From contig JBCBJX010000002.1 in NCBI GenBank assembly GCA_038522735.1, positions 1 through 64,000 on the forward strand: 64,000 nt of DNA. The letters are read 5' to 3'. The position numbers and the translations under genes were made by a program. The notes under the pieces are model-generated. The model did no database searches. It saw nothing but the letters and a program-made list of their open reading frames with translations, and was not told the origin of the DNA. This document shows positions 16,532 to 25,944 of the stretch, piece by piece. The stretch comes from JBCBJX01 sp038522735 (GTDB lineage: Bacteria; Pseudomonadota; Alphaproteobacteria; Caulobacterales; Parvularculaceae). Positions within the stretch are counted from its first letter, which is position 1, and each line of letters starts with the position of its first letter.

Positions 16532-19500
16532 ATGACGAAAACCATGTTGATCGACGCCGCCCACCGGGAGGAGACCCGGGTCGCGGTCGTCGATGGAAAA
16601 CGGATCGAAGACTTCGACTTCGAAACCGAAGGCCGTAAGCCCCTTCGCGGGAACATTTATCTGGCGCGGGTGACCCGCGTCGAACCCTCGCTCCAGGCGG
16701 CGTTCGTGGAATACGGCGGCAACCGCCACGGCTTCCTCGCCTTCTCCGAAATCCACTCCGACTATTACCAGATCCCGGTCGCCGACAGGGAAGCCCTGCG
16801 CGCGCTGGAGGCGGAGGAAGCCGAGCTCGAACGCGCGCTGGAGCGCGTCGAAAGCGACGCGGCGCTCGATGCGGACGACGACGACGAAGACGCTTTCCCG
16901 TCCGCCCGCGCCGCCGAGGACGACAGCGGCGACGATCCGGACGAGGACGGCGATGAGGATGACGGCGAAAGCCGCGGCCGGCGTCGCTCCCGGCGGCGCC
17001 GCGGCAGGCGGCGGCGTTCGGCGTCCGCAGATGCGGACGGCTCGGAGAACGAGAACGCAGACGCTTCGTCCGGCGAGGATCAAGCCGACGACGAGACCGA
17101 CGACGCCGGCGCAATCAAAGCGGCGGCCTCGTCCGACGACGATAGCGAGGCCGCTGAGGAGAAGGCCGAAAGCATAGAGACGCGCTCCGCCGCCGCGGAT
17201 GCGGGCGACGACGCCCCTGAGGCGGACGACGATCCGGATGCGGACAGCGATCCGGACGACGAGGGCGGAGCGCCGCGCACCATGGCGGCCGATTCCTCGC
17301 GCCCGGCGCAGATCGACGCCGATCCGGAGACGATCGCCGACGACGAGGCGGACCCCTTCGAAGCGGCCGCCGAGGCCGTCGAACCGGACGACGCCGTCGA
17401 TCCGGGCGTCTCCGAACAACCCGATCTTGAAGCCCTGCACGCCGACGCGCCGGAAGCCGTCTCCAATGACGACGCGGAGCCGGCGGACGTCGACGGGATC
17501 GCCGCGCGCGATGATGTCGACGACGAAGAGAGCAGCGATACCGATGACGCGGACGACGACGCGGTCGCCCGGGTTCTCGACGATGAAACGCCCCCGTCCC
17601 GGGAGGAAATCGCCGCCCTTGAAAAGCGCTATGCGGAGGTTCGCCGCGAACGCGCCCGCATTCTGCGCAACTACAAAATTCAGGAGGTGGTGAAGCGCCG
17701 CCAGATCCTCCTCGTACAGGTGGTGAAAGAAGAGCGCGGCAACAAAGGCGCGGCGCTGACGACTTATATGTCCCTCGCCGGCCGCTACTGCGTCCTCATG
17801 CCGAACACGGCGCGCGGCGGCGGCATCTCCCGCAAGATCGCCTCCTCCTCCGACCGGAAACGGTTGCGCCGCGTCGTCGAGGAACTGTCCGTACCCCCCG
17901 GGATGGCGCTAATCGTACGGACGGCGGGGGCGAAGCGCACGAAGATCGAGATCAAACGCGATTACGACTACCTCCTGCGCATCTGGGATTCGGTGCGCGA
18001 GATGACGCTGAAATCGATCGCGCCCTGCCTCATCTACGAAGAAGCGAGCCTCGTGCGCCGCGCGATCCGCGATCTCTACGACAAGGACATCGGCAAGGTC
18101 GTCGTCGAGGGCGAGGAAGGCTATCGCGAGGCGAAAGACTTCATGCGCATGCTGATGCCGAGCCATGCGAAGAACGTCCAGCGCTATCAGGGCGACAAAC
18201 CGCTGTTCGTCGCCCACGGCGTCGAGCGCCAGCTCGACGAGGTCTACACGCCGACGGTCAAGCTGAAATCGGGCGGCTACCTCGTCATCCACGTGACCGA
18301 GGCGATGGTCGCCGTCGACGTGAACTCCGGCAAATCGACCGGCGAGCGCAATATCGAGCTCACCGCCGTGAAGACGAATATCGAGGCGGCCCACGAACTC
18401 GCCCGGCAATGCCGCCTGCGCGACCTCGCCGGCCTCATCGTCATCGACTTCATCGACATGGAGGAGAACCGCCACAACCGGCAGGTTGAAAAAGCGCTGA
18501 AGGAAGCGCTTTCGGCGGACCGGGCGCGCATCCAGATGGGGCGCATCTCCTCTTTCGGGCTCCTGGAGATGTCGCGGCAGCGCCGCCGCTCGGGCATTGT
18601 TGACGGGACGACTGTGACCTGTCCGGTCTGCGACGGAATGGGCGTCGTCAGAGCGCCGGATACGGCGGCGACGCGCATTCTGCGGGCGGTCGAATCGGAA
18701 GCGGCCGCCGGAACTGCGGGGACGCTGATCGTCCGCACCGCACTGGCGACGGCCCTCCACATGCTGAACGCCCAGCGGGCGCGGCTGCAGCGCATCGAAG
18801 ACGAGTACGGCGTCGTCCTCGAGGTCGCCGCCGCCCACGACCTCCACGGCGACCAGTTCGACATCGAGAAGCGGGGCCCCGCGCCCGACCGGCCGCGCCG
18901 CGCCCATCGCCCGGTGACGACGGACGCGCCGGAGGACTATGAGGACGACGAGGTCGAAGACGCGGCGCCAGAGAACGCGGCGCCGCCGGACGCCGAAGCG
19001 ACCGAATCGCGTTCGCCCTCTGCCGATGATGAGGAAGCGGACGACAAACCGCGCAAGCGCCGCCGCCGGCGGCGCGGCCGACGTTCCGACGGCGACGAAG
19101 CGGAGGCGGACGGCGCCGAAGCCCGAACAGAGGGCGAGGACGAGGCCCCCTCGGACGATGAGGACGGCGAGACCGAAGCCCGCGGCGACGGCGACGAAGA
19201 CGGCGACGACAGGCCCCGCAAACGCCGCCGCCGCGGCCGCAGGGGCGGCCGCCGCAACAAGAAAGCCGAAGACGGCGAGACGTCGGACGCGTCGTCATCG
19301 GAGACGACCGACGGCGACACGGTGGTCGAAGCAGCCGACTCGAAACCGGCTGAGGCGGCGACAGCCGAGGCGGCGACAGGAGCAGCGTCCGAGACCGCAT
19401 CGGACGAGGCCGCGCCGCGGGCCGAGCCCGAGGAGCCAACCGCTGAACCCGTCTCGGTTGACGAGGATCAGCCGTCCGAGCCCGCGCGGAGCGCCGTCGC

Positions 19501-19609
19501 CGACGACGCGGAGGACGAAGAGCCCGCCTCGCGGCCTCTTGAGAACACTGAGGCGGAAGGACCGCCTAAACAGGGCTGGTGGTCGCGGGCTCTGCGCGGC
19601 AAGCTCTAA
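16532..19609 (+). CDS. rne: Ribonuclease E
   Basis: A 1025-residue endoribonuclease that cuts AU-rich single-stranded RNA and scaffolds the degradosome. The S1 domain starts at residues 36-88 (RGNIYLARVTRVEPSLQAAFVEYG), is interrupted by a highly acidic low-complexity insert (about 90-365) and resumes at QILLVQVVKEERGNKGAALTTY. The catalytic DNase I-like core has its two metal Asp regions, VDVNSGK and LIVIDFIDM, and a Zn-link motif TCPVCDG (about residue 696). The C-terminal 230 residues alternate acidic and Arg-rich blocks (RKRRRRRRGRR) that should bind RNA and partners. CGAGGA precedes ATG 16532. The insert in S1 is known for alphaproteobacterial RNase E, but this one is long. Confidence 0.95.
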   Translation: MTKTMLIDAAHREETRVAVVDGKRIEDFDFETEGRKPLRGNIYLARVTRVEPSLQAAFVEYGGNRHGFLAFSEIHSDYYQIPVADREALRALEAEEAELERALERVESDAALDADDDDEDAFPSARAAEDDSGDDPDEDGDEDDGESRGRRRSRRRRGRRRRSASADADGSENENADASSGEDQADDETDDAGAIKAAASSDDDSEAAEEKAESIETRSAAADAGDDAPEADDDPDADSDPDDEGGAPRTMAADSSRPAQIDADPETIADDEADPFEAAAEAVEPDDAVDPGVSEQPDLEALHADAPEAVSNDDAEPADVDGIAARDDVDDEESSDTDDADDDAVARVLDDETPPSREEIAALEKRYAEVRRERARILRNYKIQEVVKRRQILLVQVVKEERGNKGAALTTYMSLAGRYCVLMPNTARGGGISRKIASSSDRKRLRRVVEELSVPPGMALIVRTAGAKRTKIEIKRDYDYLLRIWDSVREMTLKSIAPCLIYEEASLVRRAIRDLYDKDIGKVVVEGEEGYREAKDFMRMLMPSHAKNVQRYQGDKPLFVAHGVERQLDEVYTPTVKLKSGGYLVIHVTEAMVAVDVNSGKSTGERNIELTAVKTNIEAAHELARQCRLRDLAGLIVIDFIDMEENRHNRQVEKALKEALSADRARIQMGRISSFGLLEMSRQRRRSGIVDGTTVTCPVCDGMGVVRAPDTAATRILRAVESEAAAGTAGTLIVRTALATALHMLNAQRARLQRIEDEYGVVLEVAAAHDLHGDQFDIEKRGPAPDRPRRAHRPVTTDAPEDYEDDEVEDAAPENAAPPDAEATESRSPSADDEEADDKPRKRRRRRRGRRSDGDEAEADGAEARTEGEDEAPSDDEDGETEARGDGDEDGDDRPRKRRRRGRRGGRRNKKAEDGETSDASSSETTDGDTVVEAADSKPAEAATAEAATGAASETASDEAAPRAEPEEPTAEPVSVDEDQPSEPARSAVADDAEDEEPASRPLENTEAEGPPKQGWWSRALRGKL

Positions 19610-19715
19610 CGCGCGACAGCTCTGGCGGCTCCGGCGCTGTTCGCGACGCAAGATCGACGCAATTTTGCGTCAGAGGTTCGCGGCTGGGGCCGATGCTGGC
19701 GAGGAGCGTTTGAAG

Positions 19716-21083
19716 ATGGGCACGATGTTGCGCGAGGCTTTCGTCCGGACGGCCGCCGCCGTCGCGGCGGCGCTCGCACTGTCGGTTTCAAACGCCGCCG
19801 CACAGTCCTTGCTGCGGGACGCAGAAATCGAGCTGATGCTCCGGGAGTATTCGGACCCGATCTTCGAAGCCGCGGGCCTGACGCCGGAAGCCGTTGAAAT
19901 CTATCTGATCGGCGATCCGAGCCTCAACGCCTTCGTCGCCGGCGGCCTCAAGATGTTCGTCTTCACCGGGCTGATTACGGAGGCGGACACGCCGAACCAG
20001 ATCATCGGCGTCATCGCCCACGAGACGGGTCACATGACCGGCGGGCACCTCGCCCGCTCCGATGAGGCGATCGCGAAAGCCTCGCGCCCGATCCTCCTGT
20101 CCCTCGCCCTCGGCATCGGCGCCATCGCGGCGGGCGCGCCCGAGGCGGGCATCGGCATTCTCGGCCTCGGCCAGTCGGCGGCGCAGGCGAACTACCTCAA
20201 ATACTCCCGCGGTCAGGAGGCTTCCGCCGACCAGGCGGCCGTCACCTTCCTCGACGCGACGGGCCAGTCGAGCCGCGGTCTCCTTGAGTTTTTCCAGAAG
20301 CTCAGCAGCCGACGCGTCATCTCGGGCTACCGGATCAACCCCTATCTGCAGACCCACCCCCTTCCCGCGCAGCGCGTGACGTCCCTCGACCAGCGGGCCC
20401 AGCGCTCGCCCTATTGGAACCGCCGGGACGATCCGCAGTCGATCGAAGAGCTGCGGCTTGTCCAGGCGAAGATCCACGGCTTCCTGCAGGATCCGGAAAC
20501 GACCATGCGGCTGTATCCGCCGGAGAACACCTCCGACGCCGCCGAGTACGCCCGCTCGATCGCCTACTATCGCGCCTCGCAGCTCGACAAGGCGCTGCCG
20601 GCGATCGACGGCCTTATCGCGAAGTATCCGGACAATCCTTATTATCACGAGCTCAAAGGCCAGATGCTGTTCGAGCACGGAGAGGTCGAAGCCGCCATCG
20701 CGCCCCACAAGCGCTCGACGGAGCTGGCGCCGACCGAACCGCTTCTGAAAGTGAACGTCGCGCGGGCCCTGATCGCGACGGAGAACGCCGCGAACGTCCA
20801 GGCGGCCGTCACCCAGCTGCGCGCCGCCGTGCGGCTCGAACCCGAAAACGGCTTCGCCTGGGCGGAGATGGCGCGCGCCTACGACATGCTGGGGAATGAT
20901 ACCATGTCCTTCCTCGCGACAGCGGAGGCCCGCTACGCCTACGGCGCTTACGGTGACGCCATCTCCTTCGCGCGCCGCGCGCAGGCGGGGCTTGATCGCG
21001 GCACGACGGAATGGCGTCAGGCGACGGACATTCTCGCCGCCGCCGTGTCGAAGGCGAGCGCCGCCGGCGCGCAGCGCCGCTGA
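19716..21083 (+). CDS. M48-family periplasmic metalloprotease with TPRs (BepA-like)
   Basis: A protein of about 455 residues with a signal peptide (MLREAFVRTAAAVAAALALSVSNAAA), an M48 zinc protease domain with HETGH in GVIAHETGHMTGGHLAR, and the third ligand Glu in RGQEASADQAA. From about residue 260 it has tetratricopeptide repeats (LDKALPAIDGLIAKYPDNPYYHELKGQML ... AVRLEPENGFAWAEMARAY). BepA-type proteins degrade or assist assembly of outer-membrane proteins in the periplasm. ATG 19716 is favoured because GAGGAG lies 9 bp upstream; TTG 19710 and ATG 19725 are alternatives. The DsbA-like gene follows 29 bp later on the same strand. Confidence 0.92.
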   Translation: MGTMLREAFVRTAAAVAAALALSVSNAAAQSLLRDAEIELMLREYSDPIFEAAGLTPEAVEIYLIGDPSLNAFVAGGLKMFVFTGLITEADTPNQIIGVIAHETGHMTGGHLARSDEAIAKASRPILLSLALGIGAIAAGAPEAGIGILGLGQSAAQANYLKYSRGQEASADQAAVTFLDATGQSSRGLLEFFQKLSSRRVISGYRINPYLQTHPLPAQRVTSLDQRAQRSPYWNRRDDPQSIEELRLVQAKIHGFLQDPETTMRLYPPENTSDAAEYARSIAYYRASQLDKALPAIDGLIAKYPDNPYYHELKGQMLFEHGEVEAAIAPHKRSTELAPTEPLLKVNVARALIATENAANVQAAVTQLRAAVRLEPENGFAWAEMARAYDMLGNDTMSFLATAEARYAYGAYGDAISFARRAQAGLDRGTTEWRQATDILAAAVSKASAAGAQRR

Positions 21084-21112
21084 GAACACGAGACCAAAAC
21101 AAGGTGAAACGC

Positions 21113-21901
21113 ATGCTGACGACCGCCCGCGCCGGCGCCATCGCCCTCGCCGCTTTCGGCCTCCTCTCCGCCCCCGCCTGCTCCAAGGCGCCGGCCGAAC
21201 CGCAGGAAAAATCGCCCGACCTCACCCAGGAGCAGGTCGAGGAGATCGTCCGCACCTATATCCTCGAACACCCCGAGGTGATTCTTCAGTCGGTGAACGC
21301 GTATGCGGAGCGTCAGGAGCTTGAAGCCGCCGAGCGTCTCAACGCCGAAGCGAAAGCCCGGCTCTCGACGCTCCTCTCCGACCAGGACGGGGTCGTGGTC
21401 GGCGCGGCGGACGCGGACGTCGCAGTCGTCGAATTTTTCGATTATCACTGCGGTTACTGCAAGGCGGCGAGCCCGGTGATCCGGGAGCTGATCGACAAGG
21501 ATGAGTCCGTGAAGGTCGTCTTCCGGGAACTGCCGATCCTGAAGGAGGAATCCGAGACCGCCGCCCGCTACGCCCTCGCCGCCCGCGAACAGGGCAAGTA
21601 TCTCGACTTTCATTTCGCCCTGATGAACGCAAGCGGCACGCTGACGGAGAAGCGGCTCGCCGAGATCGCGAAGCAGGCGGGGCTCGACGCGAAGAAGCTC
21701 GCATCATCGGTCGCCGAGAGCGAGGCGCACAAAGCCTCCCTTCAGCGCACGTACGAACTCGCCCAGGCGATGGGCGTCAGCGGCACGCCGGCGATCGTCG
21801 TCGCGAGCGCCGACGGCGAATTCGTCCAGGCGTTTTCAGGATGGACCGAGCCCGGCCTCCGCGCAGCGATCGAAGCGGCGAAGACGGCTGCGAAGAGCTG
21901 A
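21113..21901 (+). CDS. DsbA-like thiol:disulfide oxidoreductase, exported
   Basis: A 262-residue protein with an N-terminal signal (MLTTARAGAIALAAFGLLSAPACSKAP; Cys may be lipidated, although Pro at -2 is unusual). A helical N-extension (EIVRTYILEHPEVILQSVNAY) of the kind found in Com1/BdbD-like proteins is followed by a thioredoxin fold with CGYC in FFDYHCGYCKAASP and the cis-Pro loop GVSGTPAIVV. It should form or shuffle disulfides in the periplasm. AAGGTG lies 6 bp before ATG 21113. It is probably co-transcribed with the M48 protease gene, consistent with shared work on envelope protein folding. Confidence 0.9.
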   Translation: MLTTARAGAIALAAFGLLSAPACSKAPAEPQEKSPDLTQEQVEEIVRTYILEHPEVILQSVNAYAERQELEAAERLNAEAKARLSTLLSDQDGVVVGAADADVAVVEFFDYHCGYCKAASPVIRELIDKDESVKVVFRELPILKEESETAARYALAAREQGKYLDFHFALMNASGTLTEKRLAEIAKQAGLDAKKLASSVAESEAHKASLQRTYELAQAMGVSGTPAIVVASADGEFVQAFSGWTEPGLRAAIEAAKTAAKS

Positions 21902-22262
21902 GGTCGGCGCCCGCCGTCCTTCGCGACGCCGCCTTGGGGCGGCTCCTCTGAGACTGGCTGATAACTCGCTGCCGGGAGCGCTCAGATGATACGGCGCTCG
22001 TGGCCATCCTTCGAGACGCCCGCTCCGCGGGCTCCTCAGGATGAGCATTTCCACTGGCGAACGATGAGCATCAGCTCATCCTGAGGAGGCTTCGGCGCGT
22101 CAGCGCCGACGCCGTCTCGAAGGATGGACGCAGGGACCGCCGCCGGCGATCGCGCCATGGTTCCTGTTTCGAGTCAGCCTCTCAGGACGAAGTTCGGAGC
22201 AGTCTTCGTCCTGAGGAGCCCGCGGAGCGGGCGTCGCGAAGGACGGCGGCGAGGGCCTGACG
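21902..22262. repeat. Palindromic repeat array A (between DsbA-like gene and thiG)
   Basis: Several copies of one palindromic element fill this convergent gap. The unit is roughly CCTTCGAGACG, a variable GC hairpin, then TCCTCAGGATGAGC. Copies lie at 21911-21951 (CCGTCCTTCGCGACG form), 22003-22046, an inverted copy at 22074-22127, and 22180-22249 (CTTCGTCCTGAGGAG form). The two central copies face each other to make one large inverted repeat. Arrays B and C below belong to the same family. They could serve as bidirectional terminators or mRNA 3' protection. Confidence 0.85.
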
Positions 22263-23042
22263 TCAGATCAGCCCGGCCAGGGGCGAGGACGGATCCGCAT
22301 AGCGCTTCTTCGGCATGCGGCCGGCGAGGTAGGCCTCCCGCCCGGCGATGACGGCGTGCTTCATCGCGCTCGCCATCAGGATCGGGTCTTTCGCCTCGGC
22401 GATCGCCGTGTTCATCAAAACCCCGTCGGCGCCGAGCTCCATCGCCACCGCCGCGTCGGACGCCGTGCCGACGCCTGCGTCGATGATGACGGGGACGGAC
22501 GACTGCTCGATGATGAGGCGGATGTTCACCGGGTTCAAAACGCCGAGGCCGGAGCCGATGAGCGACCCGAGAGGCATGATCGCGCAGCAGCCGGCCTCTT
22601 CGAGCTTGCGCGCGTAGACCGGGTCGTCATTGCAGTAGACCATCACCTCGAAGCCCTCGGCGATGAGAAGCTTCGCGGCTTTGAGGGTCTCCTCCATGTC
22701 CGGATAAAGCGTCTTCTGGTCGGCGAGAACCTCGAGCTTCACGAGCGACCAGCCCCCCGCCTCGCGCGCGAGACGCAAGGTGCGGATCGCGTCTTCAGCC
22801 GTGAAGCATCCGGCCGTATTCGGAAGATAGACGTATTTTTCCGGGTCGAGAAAATCGACCAGCATCGGCTTGTCGCGGTCGGTGAGGTTCACCCGTCGTA
22901 CGGCGACCGTCACCATCTCCGCGCCCGCCGCCTCTGCGGCCTCGGCGTTCTGGGCGTAGGTTTCATACTTGCCCGTGCCGATGATGAGCCGGGAGGAAAA
23001 CTCCCGGCCGGCGACGGTGAGGTTATTGTTCGATTGGGTCAT
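22263..23042 (-). CDS. thiG: Thiazole synthase
   Basis: A 259-residue TIM-barrel enzyme that builds the thiazole phosphate of thiamine from deoxyxylulose 5-phosphate, ThiS-thiocarboxylate and dehydroglycine. The Schiff-base lysine lies in WSLVKLEVLAD (Lys102). Other family signatures are SRLIIGTGKY, VTVAVRRVNL, CNDDPVYARKLEEAGC and VIIDAGVGTASDAAVAMELGADGVL. Length is normal. It follows thiS by 36 bp on the same strand. The N-terminal run of Asn is unusual but harmless. Confidence 0.96.
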   Translation of the reverse strand: MTQSNNNLTVAGREFSSRLIIGTGKYETYAQNAEAAEAAGAEMVTVAVRRVNLTDRDKPMLVDFLDPEKYVYLPNTAGCFTAEDAIRTLRLAREAGGWSLVKLEVLADQKTLYPDMEETLKAAKLLIAEGFEVMVYCNDDPVYARKLEEAGCCAIMPLGSLIGSGLGVLNPVNIRLIIEQSSVPVIIDAGVGTASDAAVAMELGADGVLMNTAIAEAKDPILMASAMKHAVIAGREAYLAGRMPKKRYADPSSPLAGLI

Positions 23043-23078
23043 TCAAAGTCCTGCTCGATCACGTGAACGAAGCCGTGC

Positions 23079-23279
23079 TCACCCCCCGCCCACGAACTGG
23101 ACGATCTCGATCCGGTCGCCGTCGGCGAGGCGTTCGGCGTCGAAGCGGGATTTCGGGACGATTTCCAGATTGCGCTCGACAGCGATCTTTTTCGGCTCCA
23201 GGGCCAGCTCCGCCAGAAGCTCGGAAACGGTGAGGACGCGCGCGAGGGCTTTCGGCTCTCCGTTGACGGTGATCTCCAT
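23079..23279 (-). CDS. thiS: Sulfur carrier protein ThiS
   Basis: A 66-residue beta-grasp ubiquitin-like protein. It begins MEITVNGEP and ends FVGGG; the C-terminal Gly-Gly is adenylated and converted to a thiocarboxylate that supplies sulfur to ThiG. An additional Gly makes the tail GGG. LAVERN-like core residues (KKIAVERNLEIVPKSRF) and DGDRIEIVQ are typical. ATG 23279 is chosen over an upstream in-frame start because ThiS proteins start at this strand. No TPP-riboswitch consensus is visible in the short gap upstream. Confidence 0.92.
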   Translation of the reverse strand: MEITVNGEPKALARVLTVSELLAELALEPKKIAVERNLEIVPKSRFDAERLADGDRIEIVQFVGGG

Positions 23280-23410
23280 CGCATCCTCCGATCGCCCGGC
23301 TCCAATCAGCCGGCTGTTGACGATTTCCTCGCTGCGGTCCGCTATTGCCTCTAGTGAATTGGCCCGCCCCGGGGCCGCAAGCAAGGCGCCCGCCGCCGTC
23401 GATAAGAGCC

Positions 23411-23869
23411 ATGCCCGCAGCGAAGCCCGTCTGCCATATCCTGAACGGCCCGAACCTCAACCTTCTCGGGGAGCGCGAGCCCGACATCTACGGCCGTGAG
23501 ACGCTGGCGGACATTGAAGCCGCCTGCCGCGCCCGGACGGACGCGTTCGGCTGGGACCTTCAGTTCCGCCAGACGAACGGCGAAGGCGAACTTGTCGGCT
23601 TCGTGCAGGACGCCCGCGCGGCGGCGGCGCTCATCATCAACCCCGCGGCCTACACCCACACGTCCATCGCGCTTCGGGACGCCCTCGCGGCGGTGGCCGC
23701 GGTGAAGATCGAGCTGCACCTCTCCAACGTGCACGCGCGCGAGCCGTTTCGTCGAAATAGCTATGTTTCGCCGGTCGTCCACGGGGTGATCTGCGGTTTC
23801 GGATCAAAGGGTTACGTCCTCGCTCTCGACGCTGCGCGCGCCCTTGCGGAGGCGCGCGCAAGCCGATAA
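23411..23869 (+). CDS. aroQ: 3-dehydroquinate dehydratase, type II
   Basis: A 152-residue type II dehydroquinase of the shikimate pathway, trans-eliminating water to give 3-dehydroshikimate. Active-site segments are visible: LNGPNLNLLGEREPDIYG (with the lid-loop Tyr/Arg region), INPAAYTHTSIALRDAL, and the His and Arg in ELHLSNVHAREPFRRNSYVSPVVHGVICGFG. ATG 23411 gives the normal N-terminus just before the first beta strand. It is divergent from thiS over 131 bp and followed 58 bp later by accB, the common alphaproteobacterial order aroQ-accB-accC. Confidence 0.95.
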   Translation: MPAAKPVCHILNGPNLNLLGEREPDIYGRETLADIEAACRARTDAFGWDLQFRQTNGEGELVGFVQDARAAAALIINPAAYTHTSIALRDALAAVAAVKIELHLSNVHAREPFRRNSYVSPVVHGVICGFGSKGYVLALDAARALAEARASR

Positions 23870-23927
23870 CCCACAGGGCCACAAGTCTTAAACGCGCGGC
23901 GATGCGAAGGGCGGAAGGTCAGAAACC

Positions 23928-24410
23928 ATGACAAAAAAAGACAATTCCGGCGAAGCCGCCCTCGTGCGCGAGCTCGCCGAGATCCTGACCCAGACGGATC
24001 TCACCGAGATCGAGCTCGAACGCGAAGACATCCGCCTGCGGGTCGCGCGCACGGCGCCGCCGGCCCCGACCGTCTTTGCCGCGGCGGGCCCTCCTGCGCC
24101 GGCCCCGGTCGCCGCGGTGTCGGCCCCCGCGCCCGAGACGCCCGCACCGACTTCATCGGCGAGCCCGTCGGATCATCCGGGCGCGGTGAAATCGCCCATG
24201 GTCGGCACCGCCTACCGCTCTCCCTCTCCGGGCGCGAAATCCTTCGTGGAGGTCGGCGACAAGGTGAAGGAAGGACAGACCCTTCTCATCGTCGAGGCGA
24301 TGAAGACCATGAACCCGATCACCGCCACCCATGGCGGGACGGTGAGCCAGATCTTCGTCAACGACGCGCAGCCCGTCGAGTTCGGCGAAACGCTGCTCAT
24401 CCTCAGCTAA
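23928..24410 (+). CDS. accB: Biotin carboxyl carrier protein of acetyl-CoA carboxylase
   Basis: A 160-residue protein. The N-terminal helical region (LVRELAEILTQTDLTEIELEREDIRLRVAR) is followed by a Pro/Ala-rich swinging linker (about 45-88) and a biotinyl domain with the modified lysine in EAMKTMN (GQTLLIVEAMKTMNPI). It carries carboxybiotin between AccC and the carboxyltransferase in the first step of fatty-acid synthesis. accC starts 47 bp downstream on the same strand. Confidence 0.96.
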   Translation: MTKKDNSGEAALVRELAEILTQTDLTEIELEREDIRLRVARTAPPAPTVFAAAGPPAPAPVAAVSAPAPETPAPTSSASPSDHPGAVKSPMVGTAYRSPSPGAKSFVEVGDKVKEGQTLLIVEAMKTMNPITATHGGTVSQIFVNDAQPVEFGETLLILS

Positions 24411-24457
24411 GTCGTCAGCACGCCGCAGAAAGCGGCCCCAAGCAGGACGTCCGCCCC

Positions 24458-25813
24458 ATGCTGAAAAAAGTTCTGATCGCGAACCGCGGCGAGATCGCGC
24501 TTCGTATCCACCGCGCCTGTCAGGACCTCGGCATCCCGACGGTCGCCATCCATTCGACGGCGGACGCGAACGCAATGCACGTGCGGCTCGCGGACGAAAG
24601 CGTCTGTATCGGCCCGCCTGCCGCGAAGGAAAGCTATCTCAACGTGCCGGCGATCATCGCCGCGGCGGAGATCACCGAGGCGGACGCCATCCACCCGGGA
24701 TACGGGTTCCTCTCTGAAAACGCCCGGTTCGCGGAGATCGTCGCGGCCCACAACATGACTTTCGTCGGTCCGACGGCGGATCATATCCGGGTCATGGGCG
24801 ACAAGATCGCCGCCAAACAGGCCATGGGCCGCGTCGGCATCCCCCTCGTTCCGGGCTCCGACGGCGCAATCGAGGGGGATGAGGAAGGCTTCAGGGTCGC
24901 GGACGAGATCGGATACCCGGTGCTCGTCAAAGCCTCCTCCGGCGGCGGGGGGCGCGGCATGAAAGTGGCCCGCACGAAAGACGACCTCGCCGAAGCGATC
25001 GCCACCGCGAAATCCGAGGCCGCCGCCGCCTTCGGCGACGATGCGGTTTATCTTGAAAAATACCTTGAGACGCCGCGCCATATCGAGCTGCAGATCATCG
25101 CCGACAGCCACGGCAACGTCGCCCAGCTCGGCGAGCGGGACTGCTCCCTCCAGCGCCGCAACCAGAAGGTTCTGGAAGAAGCCCTCTCGCCCGTCCTCGA
25201 CGACGCCCAGCGCGCGCAGATCGGCGAAACCGTCCGCAAGGCGATCGCCGAGCTCGGTTATCTCGGCGCCGGCACCATCGAGTTCCTGTGGGAGAACGGC
25301 GAGTTCTACTTCATCGAGATGAATACCCGCATTCAGGTCGAACATCCGGTGACGGAGGAGATCACCGGCGTCGATCTCGTGCGCGAGCAGCTGCGCATCG
25401 CCGCCGGCGAGCCCCTCTCCTTCCGCCAGGAGGACGTCCAGTTCCGCGGCCACGCCATCGAGTGCCGGGTGAATGCGGAGAACGGCTTCACGTTCCGCCC
25501 CTCGCCCGGGACCGTCACGGACTATCATGCGCCCGGCGGCATCGGCGTCCGGTTCGATTCGGCCGTCTACGCCGGCTATTCGATCCCGCCCTATTACGAC
25601 TCGATGATCGGTAAGCTGATCGTTTACGCGGACACGCGCGAGCTCGCCCTCTCGCGCCTGCGCCGCGCGTTGTCGGAAATCGTGGTCACCGGCGTAGAGA
25701 CGACCGTTCCCCTGTTCCAGCGGCTCCTCGACCAGCCGGAGTTCCAGGCCGGCGACTATCACATCCACTGGCTGGAGGAATTTCTGAAAACCCAGCCTGA
25801 AACGCAGGGCTGA
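24458..25813 (+). CDS. accC: Biotin carboxylase subunit of acetyl-CoA carboxylase
   Basis: A 451-residue ATP-grasp enzyme that carboxylates the biotin on AccB using ATP and bicarbonate. It starts with KKVLIANRGEIALRIHRAC. The glycine-rich ATP-grasp loop is KASSGGGGRGMKVA, the EKYLETPRHIELQI and RDCSLQRRNQKVLEE segments are present, and the metal/catalytic region is FYFIEMNTRIQVEHPVTEEITGVDLV. Length is typical of bacterial AccC. It forms an operon with accB, probably transcribed from a promoter before aroQ or accB. Confidence 0.97.
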   Translation: MLKKVLIANRGEIALRIHRACQDLGIPTVAIHSTADANAMHVRLADESVCIGPPAAKESYLNVPAIIAAAEITEADAIHPGYGFLSENARFAEIVAAHNMTFVGPTADHIRVMGDKIAAKQAMGRVGIPLVPGSDGAIEGDEEGFRVADEIGYPVLVKASSGGGGRGMKVARTKDDLAEAIATAKSEAAAAFGDDAVYLEKYLETPRHIELQIIADSHGNVAQLGERDCSLQRRNQKVLEEALSPVLDDAQRAQIGETVRKAIAELGYLGAGTIEFLWENGEFYFIEMNTRIQVEHPVTEEITGVDLVREQLRIAAGEPLSFRQEDVQFRGHAIECRVNAENGFTFRPSPGTVTDYHAPGGIGVRFDSAVYAGYSIPPYYDSMIGKLIVYADTRELALSRLRRALSEIVVTGVETTVPLFQRLLDQPEFQAGDYHIHWLEEFLKTQPETQG

Positions 25814-25944
25814 CGCGCGCCGCGGCCGTTCTCCGATCGGGAACAGGGTGTCGCCGGCCCGGCGCGTTTCGGCCGCCCGTCGCCGGGCGCATATCGATCC
25901 CAAGCAGGGAGCGCGACCCCGCGCCCCGATCTGGGAGACAAACC

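Noticed and set aside
23043..23410. TPP riboswitch upstream of thiS-thiG
   Set aside because: No conserved thi-box segments are seen in the short divergent gap.
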